In this document: in pieces, positions 30,498 through 38,803 of the stretch | Numbering within the stretch: the first letter of the stretch is position 1 | Layout of the letters: each line of letters starts with the position of its first letter | Source of the DNA: Candidatus Enterousia scatequi | GTDB taxonomy: Bacteria > Pseudomonadota > Alphaproteobacteria > Rs-D84 | NCBI GenBank assembly: GCA_018064405.1 | Contig: JAGHVG010000003.1 | Coordinates: 1 to 49,151 of the forward strand | DNA: 49,151 nt | Reading direction: 5' to 3' | Notes under the pieces: generated by a model | Told to the model about the DNA's origin: nothing | The model's database searches: none | The model's input: the letters and a program-made list of their open reading frames with translations, nothing else | Translations under genes and position numbers: made by a program

Positions 30498-30523
30498 GGA
30501 AAAAAAACCTTGGTTTAATGTCA
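30498..30523. promoter_or_regulatory. hix-like recombination site, left
   Basis: GGAAAAAAAACC-TT-GGTTTAATGTCA; core is the inverse of the right site. Confidence 0.8.
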
Positions 30524-30614
30524 ACCATTTTTTTTACTTTTTTTCCTAACGTCAAAAATGCGTTTTTCCCTAAAAACCGCCATTTTTTAATTTGACAAAT
30601 TACAGATTTGTAGT

Positions 30615-30640
30615 GGTGCAAAAACCAAGGTTTTTGTACC
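30615..30640. promoter_or_regulatory. hix-like recombination site, right
   Basis: GGTGCAAAAACC-AA-GGTTTTTGTACC; shares AAAACCAAGGTTTTTG with Salmonella hixL as recalled (TTCTTGAAAACCAAGGTTTTTGATAA). Confidence 0.82.
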
Positions 30641-30708
30641 GTTCAGTTAACAAGAGGGAAGTGAGAATTTACAACCTTCTTTGGTTAACCAAACTAAAAG
30701 GAAAAAAC

Positions 30709-32568
30709 ATGAAAGTAAGAAATATTGTTTTCAGTGGCGCGATGGCATCTATCCTGATGATTGGTGCTGCAACTGCTGATGCACTGTCACATGATGGGAC
30801 TAAAAAAGTTAATAGTCCTGCCACAATGACAAATCCAGATTACACAACAGCCAAGACATCAAATGTGAATTTTGACGGTGATTACACAACAAAAGATGCA
30901 TCGGGAGCATCAGTTGTTAATAACGTTGCAGAAACATTAACAGAATATACATTCAATTATTCTGGAACAAATGCAGACGGAACAGCAAAAGCAGTAAATG
31001 ACGTAAATGTAACAACAGGTGTTTCTAAATCTAATTTTGCATATACTACAAAAACCGGTTCAACAACAGATGAAACTTTGGCTTCAGACAAAACATATAC
31101 AGCAAGTGATTATGACGCCCCGACCGCAGCGAATGGTACAAATGCAAAAGTTGCGGGCGACTATAAACTTGATGCAGCAACATCTGTTCAAAAATCATCT
31201 TACTCTTATGCTGATGCTCAAAATGCTGGTGAATATGTTGAGTTGGGCGATTCTGTTAGAACATTGAAATCTAGTTTTAAATTGAGTAACGAAGATCAAA
31301 CTGATTTTGAATATACAAGTCAAACCAGCACAATTAATGGTAATTTATATACATTTACTGACGAAGCAACCGGAACAGATTACATGTTAAACGGAGATGG
31401 TACTGCTGTTTGGTACGCTGATTCAAAAACAGCTGCTGACCCGGATGGTAACCAGGCATTAGCAGATTTGTTCGCTGCTCAGAAAAAAGCATATGCAGAT
31501 GATATGACTGCTTTAGGGACAAAAACATCTGCTTTGGGAACATTACAAGAACAAGAAGATAGCAACTATAATGCTGCCAAAGGCGTTTTTGATGAAGATA
31601 CCACAACACAGGGTAAATTGGCAACTTATTTCGCAACATATACAGATGCAGTTAATGCATATGAAACCGCGACATCAGCAACATCTGCATTTGAAACAAC
31701 GAAAGCAAATTGGGAAACTGCTAGCACAGATTACACAAACGCGTTGGCAATGTATAACACTTCTATTATTGACACTGTTGATAGTGAAATCGCAGCCAAT
31801 AATGTTGTTATTACAGAACAAGTAGAAGGTTTGATTGCAGAAAAAGAAGCAAACATGTCTGAACAGTTGGGTTATAATGTTGCAAACAATCCTGCAAACG
31901 AAAAAGCAGAAAAATCTTTGGTAAATTCATTGAAAATGAATGAAGATAAAGAAACAGGCAAAATAACATCTGTTGTTGGTGCTATCAACGAAAACACAAA
32001 AGCTATCGCTGATGAAGCAGGTGTTCGTTCGGTCATGGATAAAGCATTAGCAGATAGAGCCACTGCGAGCGAAAACGCAATTGCTAAATTGAATGGTAAT
32101 GCAGAAACAGAAGGTTCTGTTGCTTATGGAGACGCACAGACACTGGCATCTGCACAATCTTATGCTAAATCTTATGCTGACGCAGGCGATTTAGCATTAA
32201 GCGGGAAAATTGCTGAAGAAGCTGCAGCACGCGCAAACGAAGATGCTAAATTGCAATCAGCAATTGATGCAAACCGTAACGATATCGCAATGTTAGATTC
32301 CAAAATGAATGATTTGGATGAAAACTTGTCTGCAGGTATCGCGAGTTCTGTCGCACTGTCATCTGTCGCAGTCGCCAATGTCCAAAAGGGCGAAATGTCC
32401 ATCGGTGGCGGTTACGGCAACTACAATTCCAAATCTGCAATGGCATTTGGCGCAGCGTTGGGTATTACCGACAACTGGTCCGCGAATGCTGGCGTCGGGT
32501 TTGGATTCGGCAAAGACACGAAAGCGTCTTTCCGCGTTGGAACAAATTACAAGTTTAAGTTGTTCTAA
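30709..32568 (+). CDS. Trimeric autotransporter adhesin (YadA-anchor family)
   Basis: Signal peptide MKVRNIVFSGAMASILMIGAATADA; long coiled-coil stalk; C-terminus LSAGIASSVALSSVAVANVQKGEMSIGGGYGNYNSKSAMAFGAALGITDNWSANAGVGFGFGKDTKASFRVGTNYKFKLF. Confidence 0.85.
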   Translation: MKVRNIVFSGAMASILMIGAATADALSHDGTKKVNSPATMTNPDYTTAKTSNVNFDGDYTTKDASGASVVNNVAETLTEYTFNYSGTNADGTAKAVNDVNVTTGVSKSNFAYTTKTGSTTDETLASDKTYTASDYDAPTAANGTNAKVAGDYKLDAATSVQKSSYSYADAQNAGEYVELGDSVRTLKSSFKLSNEDQTDFEYTSQTSTINGNLYTFTDEATGTDYMLNGDGTAVWYADSKTAADPDGNQALADLFAAQKKAYADDMTALGTKTSALGTLQEQEDSNYNAAKGVFDEDTTTQGKLATYFATYTDAVNAYETATSATSAFETTKANWETASTDYTNALAMYNTSIIDTVDSEIAANNVVITEQVEGLIAEKEANMSEQLGYNVANNPANEKAEKSLVNSLKMNEDKETGKITSVVGAINENTKAIADEAGVRSVMDKALADRATASENAIAKLNGNAETEGSVAYGDAQTLASAQSYAKSYADAGDLALSGKIAEEAAARANEDAKLQSAIDANRNDIAMLDSKMNDLDENLSAGIASSVALSSVAVANVQKGEMSIGGGYGNYNSKSAMAFGAALGITDNWSANAGVGFGFGKDTKASFRVGTNYKFKLF

Positions 32569-32667
32569 CAAAATCTTGTTTGTGTTAAAGCGCGCACAGG
32601 GGAATTTCGATTTCCCTGTGTGTTTTATTTGCAAATCTGATTATTTCAGTGTAAAATATGTCCGCCT

Positions 32668-32743
32668 GTCCCCATAGTTCAACTGGATAGAATAGGGGTT
32701 TCCTAAACCCTTGATGCAGGTTCGATTCCTACTGGGGATACCA
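32668..32743 (+). tRNA. tRNA-Arg (CCT)
   Basis: gtcccca/tggggat acceptor, anticodon loop ttCCTaa, ggttcgattcc T-loop, encoded CCA. Confidence 0.9.
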
Positions 32744-32800
32744 ATAAATTATTCAATGTCGCATGACATTGGATAATTTATTCCCAGTGGGAAGCGAACC
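32719..32800. repeat. Inverted repeat that includes the tRNA-Arg 3' end
   Basis: Plus arm 32719-32760; minus arm 32765-32800 reads ggttcgcttcccactgggaataaattatccaatgtc. Confidence 0.75.
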
Positions 32801-32911
32801 ATAAAAGCGCCCATAGGCGCGATACTTGGGCGCCCCCCCACACACAATTTAGCCCTTACGTGTGAAAAGGGGATGGTTGACGAACATCAATGTGAATGCC
32901 AACCAAGTTAT

Positions 32912-32945
32912 CAAAAAAAAACGTTCCAAAGAACAGTTTTTTTCC
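32912..32945. terminator. Bidirectional terminator
   Basis: aaaaaaaacgttccaaagaacagttttttt. Confidence 0.6.
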
Positions 32946-32966
32946 GTACCGTGTTAATTTCTTCAT

Positions 32967-33551
32967 TTATCTGGTATGCAGCAATCTACTAAATCTAGAT
33001 TTTAATCGTTTATTATTTTTTACACATATATTTTTATTTGCACGATTAAACTGCTCTTTTTTGGGTTGTGTATTACCGCCATAGCGTACAATGTAGTTGT
33101 CTATAACCGTATATTTTTTATAGTGATATTTTTTAAAACCATATTTTAGTGCGCGCAACACCTTTAGTGCTTCGCGTCTTTCAGAATCTGGGATATCAAA
33201 CACATCACGATGCATTGCAGACATACTGGACCCAGCACGAGAAAACCATCCCCATCCACAAAAAAAATACCTCTCGAACAGGACAGATAAATAATAATCC
33301 CGAACTGGTTTACGCTTTTCCATCGCTAGATACTTAAATATTTCGCGAACAGGTTTTACATCAATATGTGTGAAATGATCATCGGGAATATTCTTCACTA
33401 TGTGCCAAATGTGCGCGGGTTGGTCCAATGATAACAAGCCATATTGTTTAGCAACATCATAATTATCAACACCAACGGCCGCATCGTGTGGTAATTTGCA
33501 CTTATGTTTTTTTTCAAAATCTGCCTTTAACATTTCCCTTTTCTCCTTCAC
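32967..33551 (-). CDS. Hypothetical protein
   Basis: 194-aa ORF, no recognised family. Confidence 0.5.
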   Translation of the reverse strand: MKEKREMLKADFEKKHKCKLPHDAAVGVDNYDVAKQYGLLSLDQPAHIWHIVKNIPDDHFTHIDVKPVREIFKYLAMEKRKPVRDYYLSVLFERYFFCGWGWFSRAGSSMSAMHRDVFDIPDSERREALKVLRALKYGFKKYHYKKYTVIDNYIVRYGGNTQPKKEQFNRANKNICVKNNKRLKSRFSRLLHTR

Positions 33552-33644
33552 TTTGCATTCATTATATCATATGTCTAATTGTCATGGCAAATTGATTTTA
33601 ATAAAAAACGGTATATAATAAAAATTACGAAGAGGATAGCCAAT

Positions 33645-33977
33645 ATGAAAAACAAAGCCGTTAAAATTGGAATTATCGCATCAATATTGCCACACCTGTT
33701 CTGCTGTGTGTTGCCAATCGTGTTATCTATCATCAGTTTATTTGCACCCGAATTCGCACACAGTGGATATTTTATTCCCGAATGGATTGAACCATGGATA
33801 TTTGTGTTTTCGGCATTAATGCTGGGGGTGTCGTGGATAATGGTTGTGCGCGACTGCAAATGCCAGTGCGAACACTGCCACGGACACGATAACCACAAAA
33901 CCCAGAAAATTATTCTGACCGTTGTGACGTTGCTGTTTTTTGTTAGCATAATGTTGCATATTTTCGCACATCACTAA
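33645..33977 (+). CDS. Small membrane protein with Cys/His-rich loop (possibly metal-related)
   Basis: LPHLFCCVLPIVLSI, CKCQCEHCHGHDNH, hydrophobic segments; Shine-Dalgarno agagga. Confidence 0.6.
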   Translation: MKNKAVKIGIIASILPHLFCCVLPIVLSIISLFAPEFAHSGYFIPEWIEPWIFVFSALMLGVSWIMVVRDCKCQCEHCHGHDNHKTQKIILTVVTLLFFVSIMLHIFAHH

Positions 33978-34062
33978 AAATATTTTTTTGTTGTGTAAAT
34001 TTTCATTTGTTTTAACTGTTTGTTTATGATACAATATCATTGATGAACAGAGAGATGATACC

Positions 34063-36072
34063 ATGAAAAGATTATTTGTTGTTATTGGCAGTTTACTCGC
34101 TTTGCCCGCATTTGCTGAGGTTGAGCCACAATATCTGTATGACGAAGGCATCTTGATTACCGAAGAAGAAGTTGCACCAGTCGTTGCAGACGAACAGCCG
34201 GCACCTGCCGCTGATACAAGTTTGCAGCAGCAAAGTAGGCCCACAGCACAAACATATCAACGTGGTGCACAAACATCCCGCACCTCATCACGAACAACTG
34301 TTTCGCGCACAGGCAATGTCCAAAACGATTCACGTCGGGCAGCAACGATTCGTTCCGCACGTGGCGTCAGCGCACGTTCCGCAGCAACCGCACGTAATAC
34401 AAACAATCGTCAAACTGTCGCACGTGTCGGTGTGGGGGGGACAGCAACAGTAGCGGCATCAATGTCAGGCACAAATTCCACCACATCACGGATTTCGTCG
34501 TTAGGGAGCAGCGACAAATCATTATATAATGCACAAACATACGGAACACGTTCATCTGGGGTGCGTATGGCAACCACCAACGTAGTTGCAAATAACAATA
34601 CATCTACAACAGATACATTGGACAACATAGTTGAAATGACCGATTATTGCAAGGCACAGTATGCGCTGTGTATGGATAATTACTGTAACGTTTTGGACGA
34701 CAACCAGGGACGTTGTTCTTGCTCGGCAAATTTGCAAAACTATGCCAAGACAGAAGCAGCATTAGCAGAAGCAACAGAGGCACTGCAAGATATCGCACAG
34801 GAAATACAATATATCGGATTATCCGCAGAAGAAGTGGAAACATTGTTTAGTCAAACGGAGGCAGAAATCGCGTTGGCAGGTTCAAACGATACCAGCGAAC
34901 TGCAAAGTAATTTGGATAAAATTAAACGTATGATTGTTGATGTGCAATCTGGAAAATCCAGATCATCAGGTGTTACAGCAACGTCTGGGATAGCGATGGA
35001 TTTGTCAGGATTATTGGATTTTTCATTTGATAGCAATGGATTTGATCTGTCGTCGTTGCTGACAACAGCTGGCGCAACAAACAACACATCCAGTATTTCA
35101 AATCAACGTGGTGCGAACCTGTATAAAACTGCGGCTGCACGTTGCAAGGCATCTGTGCTGAATACGTGCGCAAATCAGGGGGGGGACATTTCTATAGTAA
35201 CCAATGCGTATGATTTGGAAATAGACAAGGCATGTTTCGCGTATGAACGCGCACTGACTGATGCAAATAATAATATGAACGCAACCGTCAGAAACGCAAA
35301 ATCCGTTTTGCAAAAGGCACGTTTGATGGTTGCACAAAATAAAAATGTGTATGACCTGCGCGGATGTGTCGAAGCATTGGATTCCTGTATGCAATCTGAT
35401 TTCGTTTGTGGCTCAGATTACGAAAGTTGTTTGGATACAACAGGTAAATATATCGTTGATGGCCAGGTATTGGTCGGGTCTGAACCTGGAAAAACAGGCG
35501 ATACAAAAGGATTATATGCAGACACATGGGGCGCAACGGCAAATAGCCCATGGGGAAGCAGTAATTTAACAACATATATTAAAGACAAAATCGCAACCAC
35601 AGCAATTACAACAGCTAGTAATGATATGGCGACATATTTGCAGTATCGTATAGGATATCATAGCGATAGCGACAACCGTAACTATGGTATGTGTGTGTCG
35701 GTTCTGAATCAGTGCCAGAATTATACGTATGAAAAGGGTACCGATGGTAAGTCCAAGTATAAAAATGATAACATGGTTATAAAGGAATACTTGACACGTA
35801 CGCTGCCACGTATCAAGGCAGCGCAGGATCAAATATTGGCGGAATATGCCGAAGATTGCATTACCGATGTTGAATCTTGTTTGACAGCCAATAATTATAG
35901 AGCAATAGAAAACCCTGATACCGCTGCAAACAAAATCGCAATTAATGCCTGTAAAGCAACTATCACAACATGTCAATCTGTGAACCTTGATGTGAGCGCA
36001 AGTGTTGACGACGTGAAAACATGGGTCAAAAATGTTATGGATGGCATATATTCAAATATGACTACGGAATAA
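34063..36072 (+). CDS. Large secreted Cys-containing hypothetical protein
   Basis: Signal peptide MKRLFVVIGSLLALPAFA; repeated spaced Cys (CKAQYALCMDNYCNV, CMQSDFVCGSDYESC). Confidence 0.6.
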   Translation: MKRLFVVIGSLLALPAFAEVEPQYLYDEGILITEEEVAPVVADEQPAPAADTSLQQQSRPTAQTYQRGAQTSRTSSRTTVSRTGNVQNDSRRAATIRSARGVSARSAATARNTNNRQTVARVGVGGTATVAASMSGTNSTTSRISSLGSSDKSLYNAQTYGTRSSGVRMATTNVVANNNTSTTDTLDNIVEMTDYCKAQYALCMDNYCNVLDDNQGRCSCSANLQNYAKTEAALAEATEALQDIAQEIQYIGLSAEEVETLFSQTEAEIALAGSNDTSELQSNLDKIKRMIVDVQSGKSRSSGVTATSGIAMDLSGLLDFSFDSNGFDLSSLLTTAGATNNTSSISNQRGANLYKTAAARCKASVLNTCANQGGDISIVTNAYDLEIDKACFAYERALTDANNNMNATVRNAKSVLQKARLMVAQNKNVYDLRGCVEALDSCMQSDFVCGSDYESCLDTTGKYIVDGQVLVGSEPGKTGDTKGLYADTWGATANSPWGSSNLTTYIKDKIATTAITTASNDMATYLQYRIGYHSDSDNRNYGMCVSVLNQCQNYTYEKGTDGKSKYKNDNMVIKEYLTRTLPRIKAAQDQILAEYAEDCITDVESCLTANNYRAIENPDTAANKIAINACKATITTCQSVNLDVSASVDDVKTWVKNVMDGIYSNMTTE

Positions 36073-36074
36073 TA

Positions 36075-36103
36075 AAACAACGCCCCTTTGGGCGTTTTTT
36101 ATT
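36075..36103 (+). terminator. Terminator
   Basis: aacgcccctttgggcgtttttt. Confidence 0.75.
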
Positions 36104-36370
36104 ACTAATATTTTCCTACAAATCCGGCATTTTTTATTTTTTTATAAAATTTATATTTTTTCCACTTGACCAGCGAATCGGTTTTATTCTAAGATGTTTG
36201 TATAGACAAAGGGAACAGTTTAAAAAACCCAGAAAACCAATAAAAAACCGGTATTCTGGGAAAAATAAAACAAAATAAATGTAATTTTTATGTAAATGTG
36301 TAAATACGTCAGTAAATACAAAAAACATAAAAATTATACGGAATAAAAAAAAGAAAAGGAGGGTAAAACC

Positions 36371-36706
36371 ATGCAAACAAATATCAAAGACATTATGATT
36401 GCCCTGGATCAAGTATTAACAACAACTGTATGGGTCAATCAGGATCGCCAAATCGTATCACTTAGCGATGAATTACATATCGGCAATAACAATGCACCAC
36501 GTTCAATCGAAGATTTGCCACGTACATCATTGATTGGTGCCTATGTTTCGTTGCAAATTCGTACAGATAATTTTGACATCGCCGCAGAAACATTGGAAAC
36601 ACAGGATTTAGCACTGCGCGTTAAATCAATGGTTTTCGCAGAAGCGAAAAAGATTTTAGATGCAGCAAAACCAAGTATGTCAGGTAAAACGTTCAAGGCC
36701 GCATAA
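36371..36706 (+). CDS. Hypothetical protein
   Basis: 111-aa ORF with strong aggaggg Shine-Dalgarno. Confidence 0.55.
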   Translation: MQTNIKDIMIALDQVLTTTVWVNQDRQIVSLSDELHIGNNNAPRSIEDLPRTSLIGAYVSLQIRTDNFDIAAETLETQDLALRVKSMVFAEAKKILDAAKPSMSGKTFKAA

Positions 36707-36737
36707 GTAAGTTTCCAGATAACTGGAAGGAAGGGAG

Positions 36738-36771
36738 AACTGCCGACAAAGTAATTTGTCGGCAGTTTTAT
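36738..36771 (+). terminator. Terminator
   Basis: aactgccgacaaagtaatttgtcggcagtttta. Confidence 0.75.
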
Positions 36772-36915
36772 TTAACGATCATGATGAAACATACAGCCAC
36801 AGTGGTGTGGTTCTATTTTCTTTTCTGCCGTTTTTACTTTCTTTTCTACTTTCTTGACCGCCTGTTTAACGGATTTTTTTGCTGTTTTTAATTTATCTTT
36901 TTTTGCCAATGTCAT
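36772..36915 (-). CDS. 47-aa lysine-rich small protein with His/Cys tail (absent from supplied ORF track)
   Basis: MTLAKKDKLKTAKKSVKQAVKKVEKKVKTAEKKIEPHHCGCMFHHDR, preceded by aggagg. Confidence 0.65.
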   Translation of the reverse strand: MTLAKKDKLKTAKKSVKQAVKKVEKKVKTAEKKIEPHHCGCMFHHDR

Positions 36916-36992
36916 GTATTCCTCCTTTGGTTGGCAAAAAAATTATACCGCGTTAGCGGTATAATAACTATCTGTATAAAAACCTAATAATA

Positions 36993-38060
36993 TTACTCTG
37001 TTGGTTGCAATTCAGAACGAATAGCGGACAATTCAGATGCACGCTTGGCAATTTTGTTGTTTAAATTCGCATGCGATAAATCAGCCGCATATTTTATAGA
37101 ATTTGCAAATGCCAGCGCATCACTGTTTCCATGTGTTTTGACCGAAAACCCATTAAGCCCCAAAAATGTTGCGCCTGCATATGAACGTGGATCCAATTTG
37201 TGTTTCAGACGCTTGAAAACATGAACTAAAAAGAAAGATCCAACCAATGCCAGCAAAGAACCCTTTAAATTTGCCTTTAGAACGCGCGAAACCATTTTAG
37301 CGGTACCTTCAACCGTTTTTAACATAACATTGCCTGTAAACCCATCTGTAACGACAACCTGGACCACACCAGCGGTCACATCATTACCTTCAACAAAACC
37401 AATATAGTCATATGGCAATTTATCACGATGCGCCATTAACACATCATTTAATTCCTTTAACGTGTCACGACCCTTGGTTGTTTCTTCGCCAATATTCAAA
37501 ATACCAAGTTTTGGTTTTTTCATATTCCCAATTACTTCGGCATAAACACTGCCCAAAATAGCAAAATCAAACAGGTTTTCCGCACTGCACTGAACATTTG
37601 CCCCCAAATCAAGGCCAACAACACGTGAATCACCGTTCCCAGACGGCAACATTGTTGTTATCGCAGGACGCGATATACCTTCAATTGTTTTTAATGCCAA
37701 TTTAGACAACGACATCAATACCCCAGTGTTTCCCGCACTGATTACCACAGATGAATTGCCCATGCGAACATCGTTTATCGCCATGTACATTGATGTATTC
37801 TGGGCATGACGAATTACATCGCGAATCTTGTCGGTTGGTTTGATAATGTCAGGCGCATCCACAACAACACAATTACGCATTACACGTGGATATTTTGACA
37901 ATATACGGTTTAAAATCTGGGCATCACCAAATATGCGAAAAAACACTTTTTCTTCGCCATATTGGTACAAGAACTGATTTATTCCACCCAATGCCGCAGC
38001 CGGACCCTTGTCCCCACCAAATGCATCAATCGCTATAATTTTTTTTGTTGATTGTGTCAT
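36993..38060 (-). CDS. plsX: Phosphate acyltransferase PlsX
   Basis: IAIDAFGGDKGPAAALGG, VISAGNTGVLMSLS, VVTDGFTGNVMLKTVEG; next to rpmF. Confidence 0.93.
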   Translation of the reverse strand: MTQSTKKIIAIDAFGGDKGPAAALGGINQFLYQYGEEKVFFRIFGDAQILNRILSKYPRVMRNCVVVDAPDIIKPTDKIRDVIRHAQNTSMYMAINDVRMGNSSVVISAGNTGVLMSLSKLALKTIEGISRPAITTMLPSGNGDSRVVGLDLGANVQCSAENLFDFAILGSVYAEVIGNMKKPKLGILNIGEETTKGRDTLKELNDVLMAHRDKLPYDYIGFVEGNDVTAGVVQVVVTDGFTGNVMLKTVEGTAKMVSRVLKANLKGSLLALVGSFFLVHVFKRLKHKLDPRSYAGATFLGLNGFSVKTHGNSDALAFANSIKYAADLSHANLNNKIAKRASELSAIRSELQPTE

Positions 38061-38129
38061 GCTAATAAAAAAGGCAGAATTCTGGCACGAACACCACGCA
38101 CCACCATTCCGCCACAATGTGTTCAGTTA

Positions 38130-38279
38130 TTATTTTGCGCCACATGCAGGACATACATGATGTGGGCGTTTCTTTTCACCGCACGCTTTGCATACACTGC
38201 AAGGCATAACCTTTAATGCATCATGTGATTGACGTTGTGCACTGCGTGCTTTACTTGTTTTACTTCTTGGCGTTGCCAT
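38130..38279 (-). CDS. rpmF: 50S ribosomal protein L32 (absent from supplied ORF track)
   Basis: MATPRSKTSKARSAQRQSHDALKVMPCSVCKACGEKKRPHHVCPACGAK. Confidence 0.92.
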   Translation of the reverse strand: MATPRSKTSKARSAQRQSHDALKVMPCSVCKACGEKKRPHHVCPACGAK

Positions 38280-38344
38280 TTTGCTATCCTTTTATCTTAC
38301 GACGTTATATTTTATTACAATCTTGCAGATTTGCAAGAAAAACT

Positions 38345-38743
38345 TTATTCCGATATTACACGCGCCACAAACATACCGTGATTATGCATAAAACCAATCA
38401 CAGCATCATGATCGTCCAAACCAAAATAAAATTTATAGCCCTGTTTTTCCAGATTTTCAATCGTATGCAATTTATATTCTGCGGTTGTGCCAGGGTAATC
38501 GTGCGATTTACAAAATACGCGCTTTTTTATATTCGGCAACAGACCGTCAATAAACGCGTCAACCTTTGCCTGACCCATGGCCCAACGACCAGTGATAAAA
38601 ACAATTGTAAAATCACGTCCCAGTGTTTCCAAAACACGTATCATGTTCCAGTTTGGTTCACCAAAACGGTCATAATCAGGCACCGCGAACTTCTTGCTCA
38701 CGACACCATCTATATCACAAAAAATTGCAGGTACTTCTTGCAT
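38345..38743 (-). CDS. HAD-like hydrolase
   Basis: PAIFCDIDGVVS, FTIVFITGRW, FGLDDHDAVIGFM. Start MQEVPA preferred to 38788, which lies in the rpoC terminator. Confidence 0.6.
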   Translation of the reverse strand: MQEVPAIFCDIDGVVSKKFAVPDYDRFGEPNWNMIRVLETLGRDFTIVFITGRWAMGQAKVDAFIDGLLPNIKKRVFCKSHDYPGTTAEYKLHTIENLEKQGYKFYFGLDDHDAVIGFMHNHGMFVARVISE

Positions 38744-38754
38744 AACAAAAAATT

Positions 38755-38795
38755 TGCCCGACATGTCATATTTATGACACACGGGCAATGTTTTT
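38755..38795 (-). terminator. rpoC terminator
   Basis: Minus strand: attgcccgtgtgtcataaatatgacatgtcgggcaaatttttt. Confidence 0.7.
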
Positions 38796-38803
38796 CCTAT
38801 AGG

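Noticed and set aside
30370-30621. 83-aa minus-strand ORF over the invertible segment
   Set aside because: Low-complexity translation, no Shine-Dalgarno; overlaps the switch and promoter region.
30592-30708. N-terminal extension of the adhesin ORF (MTNYRFVVVQ...)
   Set aside because: It reads through the right recombination site, while the signal peptide and Shine-Dalgarno support the ATG at 30709.
38744-38788. Longer HAD hydrolase N-terminus (MPVCHKYDMSGKFFV)
   Set aside because: It is encoded by the rpoC terminator hairpin; the internal ATG at 38743 precedes the conserved domain.
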